NCBI GenBank assembly: GCA_947425785.1
Contig: CANEAY010000015.1
Coordinates: forward strand, 1 to 48,124
Source: an uncultured Pseudoflavonifractor sp.
GTDB taxonomy: Bacteria; Bacillota; Clostridia; Oscillospirales; Oscillospiraceae
DNA length: 48,124 nt
Direction of reading: 5' to 3'
Made by a program: the position numbers and the translations under genes. This document shows, piece after piece, positions 1 through 8,740 of the stretch; within the stretch, counting starts at the first letter, position 1, and every line of letters starts with the position of its first letter. The notes under the pieces were generated by a model, which saw only the letters and a program-made list of their open reading frames with translations, had not been told where the DNA came from and searched no databases.

Positions 1-55
1 CCTCTTCGAGGTGCTCCCCGTCCTCACTGAGGAGATCAAAAAGGCCCGCGCCTGA
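1..55 (+). CDS. C-terminal end of an unidentified protein (partial)
   Basis: Only the last 17 codons lie in the window (frame from base 2, TGA at 53-55), ending in VLTEEIKKARA. No family can be assigned from this tail. It is called as coding because it stays open to a stop followed 15 bases later by a strong terminator hairpin, and its codon use matches the genes further on. Confidence 0.55.
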   Translation, partial: LFEVLPVLTEEIKKARA

Positions 56-70
56 ATCGGAAAAAGAATA

Positions 71-105
71 AAAACGCCGCCTGACGTTACGTCAGGCGGC
101 GTTTT
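71..105. terminator. Bidirectional rho-independent terminator
   Basis: A perfect 16-bp stem (71-86 with 90-105) closes a 3-base loop. An A-run enters one side and a T-run leaves the other, so it can serve both the upstream plus-strand gene and the convergent maturase gene. Confidence 0.85.
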
Positions 106-110
106 CTGCG

Positions 111-1244
111 CTATCCCCGGCCCATGGCCATCTGTTCAGCCCGGGCGATTTCCAGAATGCGGGGGGCGGCATAGGTAAAAAATTGTTGAAAGGCGTGGCA
201 GTAATAATTCTCCCGTGTTCCGCCCGGGCCGGCGACCCAGTCCCGTTTGCAGCCGCCGAAGCAAAGCTGACGCCACTGGCACCCGGCACAGGCCGGAGGG
301 TGAGAAAGACCCTCTTCCAGGAAACGGCGGGCCACTTCGTTTTGCCCCAGTTGGGCCAGAGGAGCCTCTCCCAAACGGCCCAGCTTCCACGGATCCAGCA
401 CAAAGAAATCACAGGGGTAGACACTGCCGTCTGCCTCGACCACAAAGTAGGCACCGCAGCTGCCGCTGGTGGCACAGGTGCCTGCAGGCAGGCCCATGGC
501 CAGGTGAACGTAGTCCTCAAAGAGCCGTATGCTGGTGTATTGTCCTCTCTTCCAGTCCAGGTACCAGGCGTCGAAAAGAGTACAGAGGAAGGCACCGTAG
601 TCTTTTGGAGTAAGGCTCCAGGGCATGGAGCCCCGAGGGGTTTCCAGAGGATCCAGGCAGGGAATAAATTGCAGATGGCGCACTCCGGTCTTTTGGAGGG
701 CGTGGTAAACTGCCACAGCCCGCCGTGCGCATTGCTTTGTGACCACACACAGCAGATTTACATCGGTGCCCTCCCGAAGCAGAAGCGCCACCGCCCGGGT
801 CACCCGGTTCCAGGTGCCTTTCTGGGCTCCGTCCATCCGGAAGCTGTCATGGAGGGCTTTGTCTCCATCCAGGGAGACACCGACCAGAAAATGGTGAGCC
901 CGGAACAGGGCGGCCCACTGCTGATCGATGGCCAGACCGTTGGTCTGGATGGCCCAGGCCAGTTGAAGGTCTTTGTCGTTGAGGCCTTCCGCTGTCTCCA
1001 CAAAACGGCGAAAAAAATCCAGTCCCGCTACAGTGGGTTCACCGCCCTGAAAGGCGAAGCTGACCATTCCGCCTGGCTCTGCGGCAGAAAAGACCTCCCG
1101 AATGAGCAGCTCGCCGGTCTCCGGGGTCATGATGCCCATGCTGGGCTGGCTGCGGTTGGCGGCTTCATCCTCATAAAAACAATAGCGGCAGCGCATATTG
1201 CACAGGCTGGAGGCGGGCTTGATGAGGACGCTGACAGTTTTCAT
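111..1244 (-). CDS. Anaerobic sulfatase-maturating enzyme (radical SAM, SPASM)
   Basis: Converts the active-site Cys (or Ser) of sulfatases to formylglycine in the cytoplasm without oxygen. The radical-SAM motif CxxxCxxC is at residues 15-22 (CNMRCRYC). The C-terminal SPASM region shows GTCATSGSCG, a YPCDFF segment that in studied family members carries the likely catalytic Asp, and CAGCQWRQLC...C for auxiliary 4Fe-4S clusters. Length (377 aa) fits the family. The ATG at 1244 is chosen because an AGGAGG (complement of 1250-1255) lies 5 bases upstream; the GTG two codons earlier overlaps that ribosome binding site. Two Cys-type sulfatases encoded about 1.3 kb away are the obvious clients. It has its own consensus promoter and a long leader. 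Function is highly likely; the exact client set is inference. Confidence 0.93.
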   Translation of the reverse strand: MKTVSVLIKPASSLCNMRCRYCFYEDEAANRSQPSMGIMTPETGELLIREVFSAAEPGGMVSFAFQGGEPTVAGLDFFRRFVETAEGLNDKDLQLAWAIQTNGLAIDQQWAALFRAHHFLVGVSLDGDKALHDSFRMDGAQKGTWNRVTRAVALLLREGTDVNLLCVVTKQCARRAVAVYHALQKTGVRHLQFIPCLDPLETPRGSMPWSLTPKDYGAFLCTLFDAWYLDWKRGQYTSIRLFEDYVHLAMGLPAGTCATSGSCGAYFVVEADGSVYPCDFFVLDPWKLGRLGEAPLAQLGQNEVARRFLEEGLSHPPACAGCQWRQLCFGGCKRDWVAGPGGTRENYYCHAFQQFFTYAAPRILEIARAEQMAMGRG

Positions 1245-1273
1245 AGGCACCTCCTGAAAAAGGATATTTCATC

Positions 1274-1333
1274 CTAAAGGATGTTCCGCTGCGGCGAAAC
1301 CAATAGGAATAGAAAATAGATGAGATAAAGCAT
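1274..1333 (-). CDS. Possible 19-aa hydrophobic leader peptide upstream of the maturase
   Basis: The roughly 107-base maturase leader contains an ATG at 1333 with an AGGAG 8 bases upstream, opening a 20-codon frame (MLYLIYFLF... then stop). The stop sits in a small CATCC-TTTA-GGATG hairpin 30 bases before the maturase start. It could be a regulatory uORF or chance. No paralogue or conservation can be tested here. Confidence 0.3.
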   Translation of the reverse strand: MLYLIYFLFLLVSPQRNIL

Positions 1334-1357
1334 GGTGGCAGCTCCTGTTCCCATCCG

Positions 1358-1386
1358 ATTATATAATGGGACTTTTCGGTTGTCAA
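1358..1386 (-). promoter_or_regulatory. Consensus sigma-70-type promoter of the maturase
   Basis: On the minus strand TTGACA (1381-1386), a 17-base spacer and TATAAT (1358-1363): both hexamers are perfect. Predicted start near 1351, giving a leader of about 107 bases. It is back to back with the kinase promoter. Confidence 0.85.
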
Positions 1387-1402
1387 ACATCGTAGAAAAC
1401 CC

Positions 1403-1431
1403 TTGCACGGGCCGGGCAGATGTGGTATACT
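1403..1431 (+). promoter_or_regulatory. Promoter of the kinase-sulfatase operon
   Basis: TTGCAC (1403-1408), a 17-base spacer and TATACT (1426-1431). Predicted start near 1438, about 10 bases before the TTTATAAAA word at 1448-1456. Confidence 0.8.
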
Positions 1432-1447
1432 CCATTTAAGAAAGATA

Positions 1448-1456
1448 TTTATAAAA
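1448..1456 (+). promoter_or_regulatory. Candidate ROK operator, site A
   Basis: TTTATAAAA, embedded in a near-palindrome at 1440-1464 (GAAA ... TTTC ends), lies about 10 bases downstream of the predicted kinase transcription start. The same word occurs in the same orientation and geometry at the dehydrogenase and ROK promoters. Confidence 0.6.
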
Positions 1457-1493
1457 GATATTTCAAAAGTTGACTGGGACTGAGGTGCTTGGA

Positions 1494-2456
1494 ATGTGCG
1501 ATGTAGTGGCTTTAGGCGAGATCTTGATCGATCTTGCCGCTGTCGGTACCGATGAGCGGGGTGGAAGGCTCTATGTCCGCAATGCCGGTGGGGCGCCGGC
1601 CAATGTGTTGGCTATGTTGGCCCTGCTGGGACACAGAACACAGTTTATCGGCAAGGTGGGCCGGGACAGCTTTGGCGAATTTTTGAAATATACGCTGGAA
1701 GGCTGCGGCGTGGGCTGCCGGGGCCTGGTTTTCGGCCAGGAGCCAACGACTCTTGCCTTTGTCCATTTGGACGAAACGGGGGAGCGCTCCTTTAGCTTTT
1801 ACCGGGATCACAGTGCCGATGTGGCCCTTACCCGGGAGGAGATCGATATGTCCCTATTGGAGAAGTGCAGGGTGTTTCATTTTGGCTCCGTCTCTCTGTC
1901 GGATGAGCCTGCCCGGGATGCCACCCTCTATGCGGTGCAGCGGGCCAAGGCCGCCGGAAAGCTCATCAGCTACGATCCCAACTACCGCCCTGCGATCTGG
2001 TGTGGAAAAGAGGAGCAGGCGGCAGAGATCCTGCGCCGGGGCTTGGCCCTGGCGGATATCGTCAAAGTCTCTGATGAGGAAGCTGAGCTGCTCACAGGGG
2101 AGAGAGACTGTGCCCGTGCCGCAAACTGCCTGGCCCAGGGCGGGGTCAAATATGCCTTCGTTACGGCGGGGAACAGGGGCTGCTGGTATGCCGCCGGCGG
2201 CCATTCCGGATATGTCCCGGCCTTTTCGGTGGAGACGGTGGACACCACCGGGGCGGGAGACAGCTTTATGGGTGCCGCCCTTCACTGTCTGCTGTCGCTG
2301 CCAGAGGAGGAACTTCTTCGTCCCGGAGCAGAGATGCTGGAGGAAACAGTACGCTTTGCCAGCGCCGCAGGGGCGCTGTGTACCACCGGCTACGGCTCCA
2401 TTGCCTCCATGCCGGGGGAGCGGCAGATCAGACAGCTTTTGGACGCAAAGAGTTGA
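1494..2456 (+). CDS. PfkB-family carbohydrate kinase (fructokinase-like)
   Basis: ATP-dependent phosphorylation of a sugar hydroxyl in the cytoplasm. The N-terminal GEILIDL strand, GGAPANVLAML near residue 33 (sugar contact), YDPNYRP in the middle, and the PfkB signature DTTGAGDSFMGA near residue 250 (anion hole and catalytic Asp) are all present. The 320-aa length is typical. The ATG at 1494 has GAGG 8 bases upstream and is preferred to an in-frame TTG at 1470. It opens an operon with two sulfatases, and a polyol dehydrogenase lies in the facing operon, so a ketose formed by that dehydrogenase is a plausible substrate (inference). Substrate specificity cannot be read from sequence alone: fructokinase, 2-keto-3-deoxygluconate kinase and tagatose kinase are all possible. 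Confidence 0.88.
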   Translation: MCDVVALGEILIDLAAVGTDERGGRLYVRNAGGAPANVLAMLALLGHRTQFIGKVGRDSFGEFLKYTLEGCGVGCRGLVFGQEPTTLAFVHLDETGERSFSFYRDHSADVALTREEIDMSLLEKCRVFHFGSVSLSDEPARDATLYAVQRAKAAGKLISYDPNYRPAIWCGKEEQAAEILRRGLALADIVKVSDEEAELLTGERDCARAANCLAQGGVKYAFVTAGNRGCWYAAGGHSGYVPAFSVETVDTTGAGDSFMGAALHCLLSLPEEELLRPGAEMLEETVRFASAAGALCTTGYGSIASMPGERQIRQLLDAKS

Positions 2457-2505
2457 ACCCGCCCTGTACCCGGCGGGCAGCGGAAAATCTAAAGGAGATG
2501 ATTTC

Positions 2506-4041
2506 GTGAGAAGTGTCCTGTTCCTTTCCGATTCGGTCAACCGCCGCTTTTTGCGGCTCTATGAGGAGAGCGGGATGTGCCTGCCCAATATTGAGCGGCT
2601 GGCCCTGCGTTCGGCGGTTTTTGAAAACCACTGGACCGGCTCGGCCCCCTGTATGCCCGCCCGGCGGGATCTGATGACCGGCCGCTATAATTTCCTGGAG
2701 CGCAGCTGGGGGCCCATTGAGGCCTTTGACCACACCCTGCCCCAGGTGCTGCGGACGGCGGGAGTGTGGAGCCACATGGTCACCGACCACTATCACTATA
2801 TGGAGATCGGTGGGGAGAACTACTGCCAGATGTTTGACAGCTGGATCCTCCATCGGGGCCAGGAGTGGGATCCCTGCGTCTCCCGTACCCGACCCCTGGA
2901 CATCCCGGAGCATTACGGAAAGATCGTGCCGCAATACTGGTATAACCGCACCCAGTTTGCCCAGGATGAGACCCAGTACCCCAGTGCCAAAACCATTACA
3001 GAGGCCGCACAGTGGCTGGAAGAAAATCACGACAGCGATAACTTCCTGCTGTGGATCGAGGCCTTTGATCCCCACGAGCCTTTTGATGTGCCCCAGCGCT
3101 TTTTGGATATGGTGGGCGATGACTACAGCGACAAGCTGTTCCTATGGCCGGAGTACAAGCAGGCGGATCGGGCAGGGCTTACCAATGAGGCACTGCGCCA
3201 CATCAATAAGCGGTATATGGCCCTTCTGTTGATGACCGACCACTACCTGGGCAAGGTTTTGGATGTAATGGATCGATACGATATGTGGAAGGACACCGCC
3301 TTCCTCTACACCACCGATCATGGCTATATGCTGGGTGAGCATGATTACCTGGCGAAGAATTATATGCCTGCCTATAATGAGGTGTTTCACATCCCGCTGT
3401 TAGTCCATCTTCCCGGAGATGTGGGCGCCGGAGAGCGGATCCAGGCCCTGACACAGAATATTGACGTGATGCCGACCCTGCTGGAGCTTTACGGCGTGGA
3501 CAGCGGCGCCTGCCGCAATCCCATGCACGGAAAGTCCTGGCTGCCCCTGCTCCGGGGCGAGGCGGAGAAACTTCGGGACTGTGTGCTGTATGGCTACTTT
3601 GGCAAGCAGGTCAATCTCACCGATGGCCGCTATACCTATTTCCGCTCCCCCAACAAAGAAAATCGCCCTCTGAACGTATATACCACCATCCCCACCGACA
3701 TCCGCCGCTATTTTGACGCTGAGCGGCTGGATCCCACGAAGCTCACCTGCGGGCGGTTCCTGTCCTGGACTCGATACCCAGTCTACTCCATCCCGGCGGA
3801 CGCAGTGTTTGACAATGACGACGGCACGCTGCGGTTCATTTATCTCTATGATTGGGAACAGGAAGATCAGCTCTATGACCTGGAGGAGGACTATGCCCAG
3901 CAGACTAATCTGATCCAGAGCAGGCCCGACCAGGTCAGGCGTCTGGCGGAGATGATGCGGCGAGCCATGGAGGAGTATGACGCCCCCAGGGAGCAATTCC
4001 AGCGGATGCGATTTTGTGATGAGGAGGGGCTGGAACCGTGA
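2506..4041 (+). CDS. Type I sulfatase, Cys-type, cytoplasmic
   Basis: Alkaline-phosphatase-superfamily sulfatase hydrolysing a sulfate ester. The modification motif C-x-P-A-R is at residues 49-53 (CMPAR), with a second conserved helix LMTGRY just after. The metal-site strand TTDHGYMLGEH lies in the second half. No signal peptide: the protein starts directly with the SVLFLSDS strand, so it should act inside the cell. The 511-aa length is normal. GTG at 2506 is used because GGAG (2494-2497) is 8 bases upstream. It overlaps the next sulfatase by GTGA, indicating translational coupling. Cys at position 49 means it depends on the maturase encoded divergently. The natural substrate is unknown. Confidence 0.9.
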   Translation: MRSVLFLSDSVNRRFLRLYEESGMCLPNIERLALRSAVFENHWTGSAPCMPARRDLMTGRYNFLERSWGPIEAFDHTLPQVLRTAGVWSHMVTDHYHYMEIGGENYCQMFDSWILHRGQEWDPCVSRTRPLDIPEHYGKIVPQYWYNRTQFAQDETQYPSAKTITEAAQWLEENHDSDNFLLWIEAFDPHEPFDVPQRFLDMVGDDYSDKLFLWPEYKQADRAGLTNEALRHINKRYMALLLMTDHYLGKVLDVMDRYDMWKDTAFLYTTDHGYMLGEHDYLAKNYMPAYNEVFHIPLLVHLPGDVGAGERIQALTQNIDVMPTLLELYGVDSGACRNPMHGKSWLPLLRGEAEKLRDCVLYGYFGKQVNLTDGRYTYFRSPNKENRPLNVYTTIPTDIRRYFDAERLDPTKLTCGRFLSWTRYPVYSIPADAVFDNDDGTLRFIYLYDWEQEDQLYDLEEDYAQQTNLIQSRPDQVRRLAEMMRRAMEEYDAPREQFQRMRFCDEEGLEP

Positions 4042-5495
4042 AAAAGCTGAATTACGTTTGGTTCTGTACCGACCAGCAGCGCTATGACACCATTGGCGCC
4101 TTGGGTAATCCCAACATTTCCACCCCCAACCTGGATCGGCTGGTGCGGGAGGGCACCGCCTTCCTCCGGGCGTATACCCAGAGCCCCATGTGTACCCCAA
4201 GCCGCTCCTCCTTCCTCACCGGCCGTTATCCACGCAGTGCCCGGGGGAGCATCAACGGCAACCTGGTCTTTTCCAGAGATGAGACCCTGGTGACAAAGCT
4301 GTTTGCCGACGAGGGCTACACCTGCGGTCTGGTGGGCAAGCTGCACCTGACCTCGGTGTACAAGCGGATGGAAGCACGAACTGATGATGGCTACTCTTAC
4401 TTCCAGTGGAGCCATCACCCCTTTGACAGCTGGGAGGAAGGACTCAACGACTATCAGACCTGGCTGAAGGAGAAGGGGGTCGACTGGCGCAAGGCCTATG
4501 GCGCCCCCTTCCACGATGGAGTCCTTCCTGCGCCCCAGCCCTTGCCGGAAAAGATCAGAGGGATCGCAGCGGAATACCACCAGACCACTTGGTGCGTGGA
4601 GAAGGCCATCGAGTTTATAGAGCAGAGCAAAGATGGGCCTTGGTGTATCAGCATCAACCCATTTGATCCACACCCGCCCTTCGACCCGCCCGAGGAATAC
4701 AAGGCCAAGATCGATGCGGCGAAATTGCCCCTTCCTGCCTGGAAAGAGGGGGAGCTTGCAGGCAAGCCGGAGTTTCAGACTGATTGTTACCTCCACGGCT
4801 CCCAGCGGGGCCTGGTGCGGCCCGCCTGTGAGATGAATGACGACGAAAAGCGGGAGGTGATCCGGGACTACTATGCCGAGGTCATGCTCATTGACGACCA
4901 GCTGGGCCGGCTTATGGACTACCTGGATCATACGGGCCAGCGGGAAAATACCGTCATCATCTTTATGAGCGACCACGGGGAGATGCTGGGCGACCACGGC
5001 CAATACTGGAAGGGCGGCTTGTTTTATGAGCAGCTGGTTCACGTTCCGCTGATCCTCTCCTGCCCGGGAACCATTCAACAGGGCCTGCGCAGTGATGCAC
5101 TGGTAGAACTGGTGGATCTGAGTCCAACGTTGTTGGAGCTGTCCGGCCTGCCGGTGCCCGCCTATATGCAGGGAAAGAGCTTGGCCGGTATCCTGAAGGG
5201 GACGGCAGACCCCTCCTACCACAAGGACTGCGTCTACACGGAATACTACTACTCCGCAGGGCGGCCCCATCAGGTCTGCGCCACTATGTACTATGACGGC
5301 CGCTATAAGGTGGTCGTCCATCACAATGGCGAGATCGGCGAGCTGTACGACCACGCTGTGGATCCTGAAGAGTTCCACAACTTGTGGGACGAGCCGGACA
5401 GTCAGCAGCTGCGGGCAGAGATGGTGCTCAAGTGCTTTGACCACACTATCCTGTGCAACATTGACCGAGTTCTGGGAAATACGGGGATGTATTGA
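4038..5495 (+). CDS. Second type I sulfatase, Cys-type, cytoplasmic
   Basis: 485-aa sulfatase with a textbook N-terminus (FCTDQQRYDTIG, metal ligands) and CTPSR at residues 52-56 for formylglycine formation. MSDHGEMLGDHG marks the second metal site. No signal peptide or membrane segment is visible. GTG at 4038 overlaps the stop of the preceding sulfatase, with GAGGAGGGG about 10 bases upstream. The two sulfatases differ strongly in sequence, so they probably remove sulfates at different positions or from different substrates rather than being a fresh duplication. Family assignment is firm; phosphonate monoester hydrolase activity is a less likely alternative. Confidence 0.9.
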   Translation: MKKLNYVWFCTDQQRYDTIGALGNPNISTPNLDRLVREGTAFLRAYTQSPMCTPSRSSFLTGRYPRSARGSINGNLVFSRDETLVTKLFADEGYTCGLVGKLHLTSVYKRMEARTDDGYSYFQWSHHPFDSWEEGLNDYQTWLKEKGVDWRKAYGAPFHDGVLPAPQPLPEKIRGIAAEYHQTTWCVEKAIEFIEQSKDGPWCISINPFDPHPPFDPPEEYKAKIDAAKLPLPAWKEGELAGKPEFQTDCYLHGSQRGLVRPACEMNDDEKREVIRDYYAEVMLIDDQLGRLMDYLDHTGQRENTVIIFMSDHGEMLGDHGQYWKGGLFYEQLVHVPLILSCPGTIQQGLRSDALVELVDLSPTLLELSGLPVPAYMQGKSLAGILKGTADPSYHKDCVYTEYYYSAGRPHQVCATMYYDGRYKVVVHHNGEIGELYDHAVDPEEFHNLWDEPDSQQLRAEMVLKCFDHTILCNIDRVLGNTGMY

Positions 5496-5522
5496 GACCG
5501 CTATGTAAACCACGATAAAGAA

Positions 5523-5546
5523 GGCCGCCGGAATGATCCGGCGGCC
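5523..5546. terminator. Bidirectional terminator between convergent sulfatase and tctA genes
   Basis: A 10-bp perfect GC stem (5523-5532 with 5537-5546) with an ATGA loop. T-rich sequence follows on the plus strand and an A-rich run precedes it, so it can work both ways. Confidence 0.85.
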
Positions 5547-5566
5547 TCTTTCCTGTGTTTTGCCGT

Positions 5567-7036
5567 TTATCTCTCCTGGGGCTTTTTCCACAGCCTGCGC
5601 AGCAGCGGGAGCATGAGCATGGCCAAAGCGACGATCAAAAAGGCCAGAGAGATGGGGCGAGTGAAGAAGATGGAGATGCTCCCCTTGGAGAGGATAATGG
5701 CACGGCGCAGGTTTGTCTCGGTCAGCGGGCCCAACACCAGGGCAATGGCCAAGGGTGCGATGGGGTAGTTGAAGCGTTTGAGCCAATATCCGATAAAGCC
5801 GAAGATCATGACAATGGCTACATCAAACATTAAGCTGCGCACCGCAAAGCCGCCCAGAGAGCAAAAGATCATAATGCAGGGGATGAGGACTTCCACAGGG
5901 ACTCGGGTCACATTGACGAACAGCCGCAGGAAGACCTGTCCCTGGAGGAACATGAACAGGTTGATGAGCACCAGTCCGCCCATGATGCAATAGACCCAGA
6001 ACTTGTCCTCGGTGAACAGAGAGGGGCCCGGCGTGATACCCTGCATGGTGAGAGCGCCAAAGAGGACGGCCATGCCGGTGTCTCCGGGCACACCCAGAGT
6101 CAGCAGTGGGATCAGGGTGGCCCCGGTGACTGCGTTGTTGGCTGTCTCCGGTGCCAATACGCCCTCTATGCAGCCCTCTCCAAATTCCTCGGGGTGTTTG
6201 GAACTGCTCTTTGTGATATTGTAGCTCAAAAAGGCGGCGATGGCGCCCCCTGTTCCGGGTACTGCACCGATGAATACCCCCAGAAAGGAGGAGCGGAGCA
6301 TAGTCCACCAATGCCGGAGCAGCTCCCTGATCTTGACGGTGGCTTTTTGAAATTCCAGTGCTTTGCCGTTCCCCTTTTCTCCAGTATAACTCTTGTTCAG
6401 GATCTCACCGATGGCGAACACACCCAGCATGAGTGCCGCCACTGTGATGCCGCCCAAGAGCTCACTGCGGCCGAAGCGGAACCGGGAGGCACCGTCGATG
6501 GGGTCAATACCCACTGTGGAGAGAAGCAGACCGACACCAGCCATGACGATGCCCTTTATCACGGAGTCGCCGCCCACGGCAATGACCACGCTCAGGCCGA
6601 ACACGCACAGGGAGAAATACTCCGGTGGGCCGAATTTCAATGCAAATTGGGCGATAATGGGGGCAATGAAGATGAGGGCCACGCAGCTGACCAGGCCGCC
6701 GAAGGTAGAGCCTACCAGGGCCGCTTTCAGCGCGTTGCCCGCCTGGCCCTTCTGGGCCATTGGATAGCCGTCCAGCACAGTAGCCGCAGCGTTGGGGGTT
6801 CCGGGGGTGTTGATGAGGATCGCTGTGATGGAGCCGCCATAAGTGGCCCCGCAGTAGGCGCCCAGGAGCAGGAACATCCCCGGCAGCGAGGACATGCCAA
6901 AGGTGAAAGGGAGCAGCACGGTGATAGCCAGCAGTACCGACAGTCCAGGCAATGCGCCGATGATGATCCCGGAGGCAAGGCCAACATTCATCATGAGCAG
7001 ATTCAGGGGGGCAAGGATCTCTGCTAAGAAGTCCAT
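5567..7036 (-). CDS. tctA: Tripartite tricarboxylate transporter, large permease TctA
   Basis: Large membrane subunit of a TTT-type secondary transporter, powered by an ion gradient. The protein is highly hydrophobic (about 11-12 membrane segments) and carries the two TctA family loops, GIIIGALPGLS near the N-terminus and GVFIGAVPGTGG in the middle. Length 489 aa fits. ATG at 7036 follows an AGGAGG. It is the last gene of the ROK-side operon after tctC and tctB. TTT systems import carboxylates or other small anions. With two cytoplasmic sulfatases next door, a sulfated or carboxylated sugar derivative is a reasonable ligand (inference). Confidence 0.93.
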   Translation of the reverse strand: MDFLAEILAPLNLLMMNVGLASGIIIGALPGLSVLLAITVLLPFTFGMSSLPGMFLLLGAYCGATYGGSITAILINTPGTPNAAATVLDGYPMAQKGQAGNALKAALVGSTFGGLVSCVALIFIAPIIAQFALKFGPPEYFSLCVFGLSVVIAVGGDSVIKGIVMAGVGLLLSTVGIDPIDGASRFRFGRSELLGGITVAALMLGVFAIGEILNKSYTGEKGNGKALEFQKATVKIRELLRHWWTMLRSSFLGVFIGAVPGTGGAIAAFLSYNITKSSSKHPEEFGEGCIEGVLAPETANNAVTGATLIPLLTLGVPGDTGMAVLFGALTMQGITPGPSLFTEDKFWVYCIMGGLVLINLFMFLQGQVFLRLFVNVTRVPVEVLIPCIMIFCSLGGFAVRSLMFDVAIVMIFGFIGYWLKRFNYPIAPLAIALVLGPLTETNLRRAIILSKGSISIFFTRPISLAFLIVALAMLMLPLLRRLWKKPQER

Positions 7037-7049
7037 TTTCCTACCTCCT

Positions 7050-7535
7050 TTACGGCAAATTGATCTTCAGCACAAAGCGGAAGAGCAGATAGGCGATGGC
7101 TGCCACCCCGTACACGCTCACATAGTGCTGCCATTTGAGATCCCGAAGGGCCAGAAGCACCAGGGGCGGACAGATCAGCGTGGCCGGGATAAAGCCCAGC
7201 TGTCCGAACAGGATCATGTAGAGGACACAGATGGCAAACACGGTCAGGGCGCGCAGCTCCTTTTGAAGGGCGACCCCTTCTCCCTTTTGATGTCCCTCCC
7301 GCTTCACCAACCGGATGTAGCCCACTGCGCTGATCAAAAATTGCAGGGCGGAGGCGGCAAGGATGACCCAGCAGGCAAAGTAGGGCAGCGTTCGGCTGGA
7401 GACTGCGCTGTTGGTGCCCAAAACGGTTTTTACCGGGATCTCGTTGGGGATGGCATACAGGATCATGAAAAGGCATCCCGCAATAAACACTGCCGCGGCC
7501 AACATATCCTTTCGGTATTTGCTCTGTTCCATCAT
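7050..7535 (-). CDS. tctB: Tripartite tricarboxylate transporter, small subunit TctB
   Basis: 161-aa protein with four predicted membrane helices (one near residues 12-30, then two central and one C-terminal). This size and topology is typical of TctB, which partners TctA. It ends 13 bases before tctA. Two adjacent ATGs (7535 and 7532) are both possible behind a weak GGGG. TctB sequences diverge widely, so the call relies on topology and its place between tctC and tctA. Confidence 0.85.
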   Translation of the reverse strand: MMEQSKYRKDMLAAAVFIAGCLFMILYAIPNEIPVKTVLGTNSAVSSRTLPYFACWVILAASALQFLISAVGYIRLVKREGHQKGEGVALQKELRALTVFAICVLYMILFGQLGFIPATLICPPLVLLALRDLKWQHYVSVYGVAAIAYLLFRFVLKINLP

Positions 7536-7549
7536 TACAACCCCTTTTC

Positions 7550-7596
7550 AAAAAGGTTTGGGGAATTGTAACACGGCAATTCCCCAAACCCTTTTT
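7550..7596 (-). terminator. Long hairpin between tctC and tctB (attenuator or mRNA stabiliser)
   Basis: An almost perfect stem of 19-20 bases (7550-7568 with 7577-7596, one bulge) with an 8-base loop. Read on the minus strand it ends in a short run of T. Placed after the binding-protein gene, it probably lets some transcripts stop or protects the tctC mRNA end, so that more TctC than permease is made. Confidence 0.75.
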
Positions 7597-7618
7597 GATA
7601 ATTTAGTGCGGCATACGC

Positions 7619-8668
7619 TCACATATCCACTCTGGTGAAGATGTCATTGTACATGGCGGCGGCCTCCGCCAGGCGCGCGTTGATTTCCTCCTCGCCCATG
7701 AATTGCTCTACGGTTTCGTTTTGGGTCGCGAGGAATTCCTTGTACTCGTCGGACTCCAGCGCGGCGGTGATCTTCTCACGCAAAAATTCCACAATAGGCT
7801 CGGGCATATCCTTGCTGACGGTGACCCAGATAAAGCCCGCAAAGGCATCCATCCCCTCAAAGCCAACTTCGCCGGCGCTGGGGGAATCGGGTAGGATGGG
7901 ACTGCGTTCCTCGGCAACGGTCAGCACGTTGACCAGGGTGCCCTCCTTCACATAGTTGGCGCTGGGGCCGATGTCCAGGATGGCGATGTCCACATGGCCG
8001 CCCATGACGGCGGTGGCGCAGGCGGCGGCGCCGTCGAAGGAGACCAGCTCCGCATTGGTGGTGCCCAGCTGATCCAGCATGGACAGGAAGGCGATGTGGG
8101 GTACAGCGCCTACGTTGTTGGTGGTGTAATAGACGGTGTCGCCGTTCAGCAGCCGATCCTTCAGACCTTCCCAGGTGTCCACATCGCTGCCCGGCTTTGC
8201 CAGAATAATGTTGCAGGTGGGCTCATTGAGCGCAGCAATGGGGCGGAAGTCGTCTACGGTATAGTCTGTGTTTCCCATAGCGGGCTGAATGATGGAGCCG
8301 GCGAAGGCACTGCAGCCGATGGTGTAGCCGTCTGCCTCACGGCTGAGCAGCTCTGTCAGACCCAGGACCTGACTGGCGCCCACCATATTGGTCACCGAGG
8401 TGGTGGAGCCGAAGTCCACGATTTGATCCAGTGCGCGGATGTGGAGATCCAGGGAGGCGCCTGCAGCCACGGGAACCAGCCAGTCAATGTTCTTGCTTGG
8501 ATACCCGTCGGGAAGGGCGGGAGCCTCGGGAGTGGCTGCAGGCGCGGACTCGACCGTTGCCGGGGCGGAAGGTGCGGGCGTAGAAGTGGATCGGCCACCG
8601 CCGCAAGCCGCCAGGGAAAGTGCCATTGCAAGAGAGAGGGCTCCGCATACGATCTTTTTGAACTTCAT
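7619..8668 (-). CDS. tctC: TTT transporter substrate-binding lipoprotein (TctC/Bug family)
   Basis: Extracytoplasmic solute receptor delivering ligand to TctAB. A lipoprotein signal peptide ends in LAAC at residues 19-22, followed by a Gly/Ser/Thr/Pro/Ala-rich linker to about residue 50. The mature domain has Bug-family features: YPSKNIDWLVP near its start, then LAKPGSDVDTWEG, and late PDSPSAGEVGFEG. Length (349 aa) is normal for a Gram-positive lipoprotein version. An AGGAGG lies 8 bases before the ATG. Bug proteins mostly bind small carboxylates, so the ligand is probably anionic. It lies 72 bases downstream of the dehydrogenase gene, likely the same transcript. Confidence 0.93.
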   Translation of the reverse strand: MKFKKIVCGALSLAMALSLAACGGGRSTSTPAPSAPATVESAPAATPEAPALPDGYPSKNIDWLVPVAAGASLDLHIRALDQIVDFGSTTSVTNMVGASQVLGLTELLSREADGYTIGCSAFAGSIIQPAMGNTDYTVDDFRPIAALNEPTCNIILAKPGSDVDTWEGLKDRLLNGDTVYYTTNNVGAVPHIAFLSMLDQLGTTNAELVSFDGAAACATAVMGGHVDIAILDIGPSANYVKEGTLVNVLTVAEERSPILPDSPSAGEVGFEGMDAFAGFIWVTVSKDMPEPIVEFLREKITAALESDEYKEFLATQNETVEQFMGEEEINARLAEAAAMYNDIFTRVDM

Positions 8669-8740
8669 TCCAATTTCCTCCTTAATGTTTATTGTAACGA
8701 TTTTTTTGCCGCTGGATACAGAAGGTGGAACAGAAATGGA

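Noticed and set aside
1753-2505. N-terminal extension of the first sulfatase frame
   Set aside because: Overlaps the kinase gene in another frame and has low-complexity Pro/Arg/Ser residues; GTG at 2506 has a good ribosome binding site and starts the sulfatase fold.
3891-5786. 631-aa minus-strand open frame
   Set aside because: Antisense to the second sulfatase and across a terminator into tctA; no recognisable domain.
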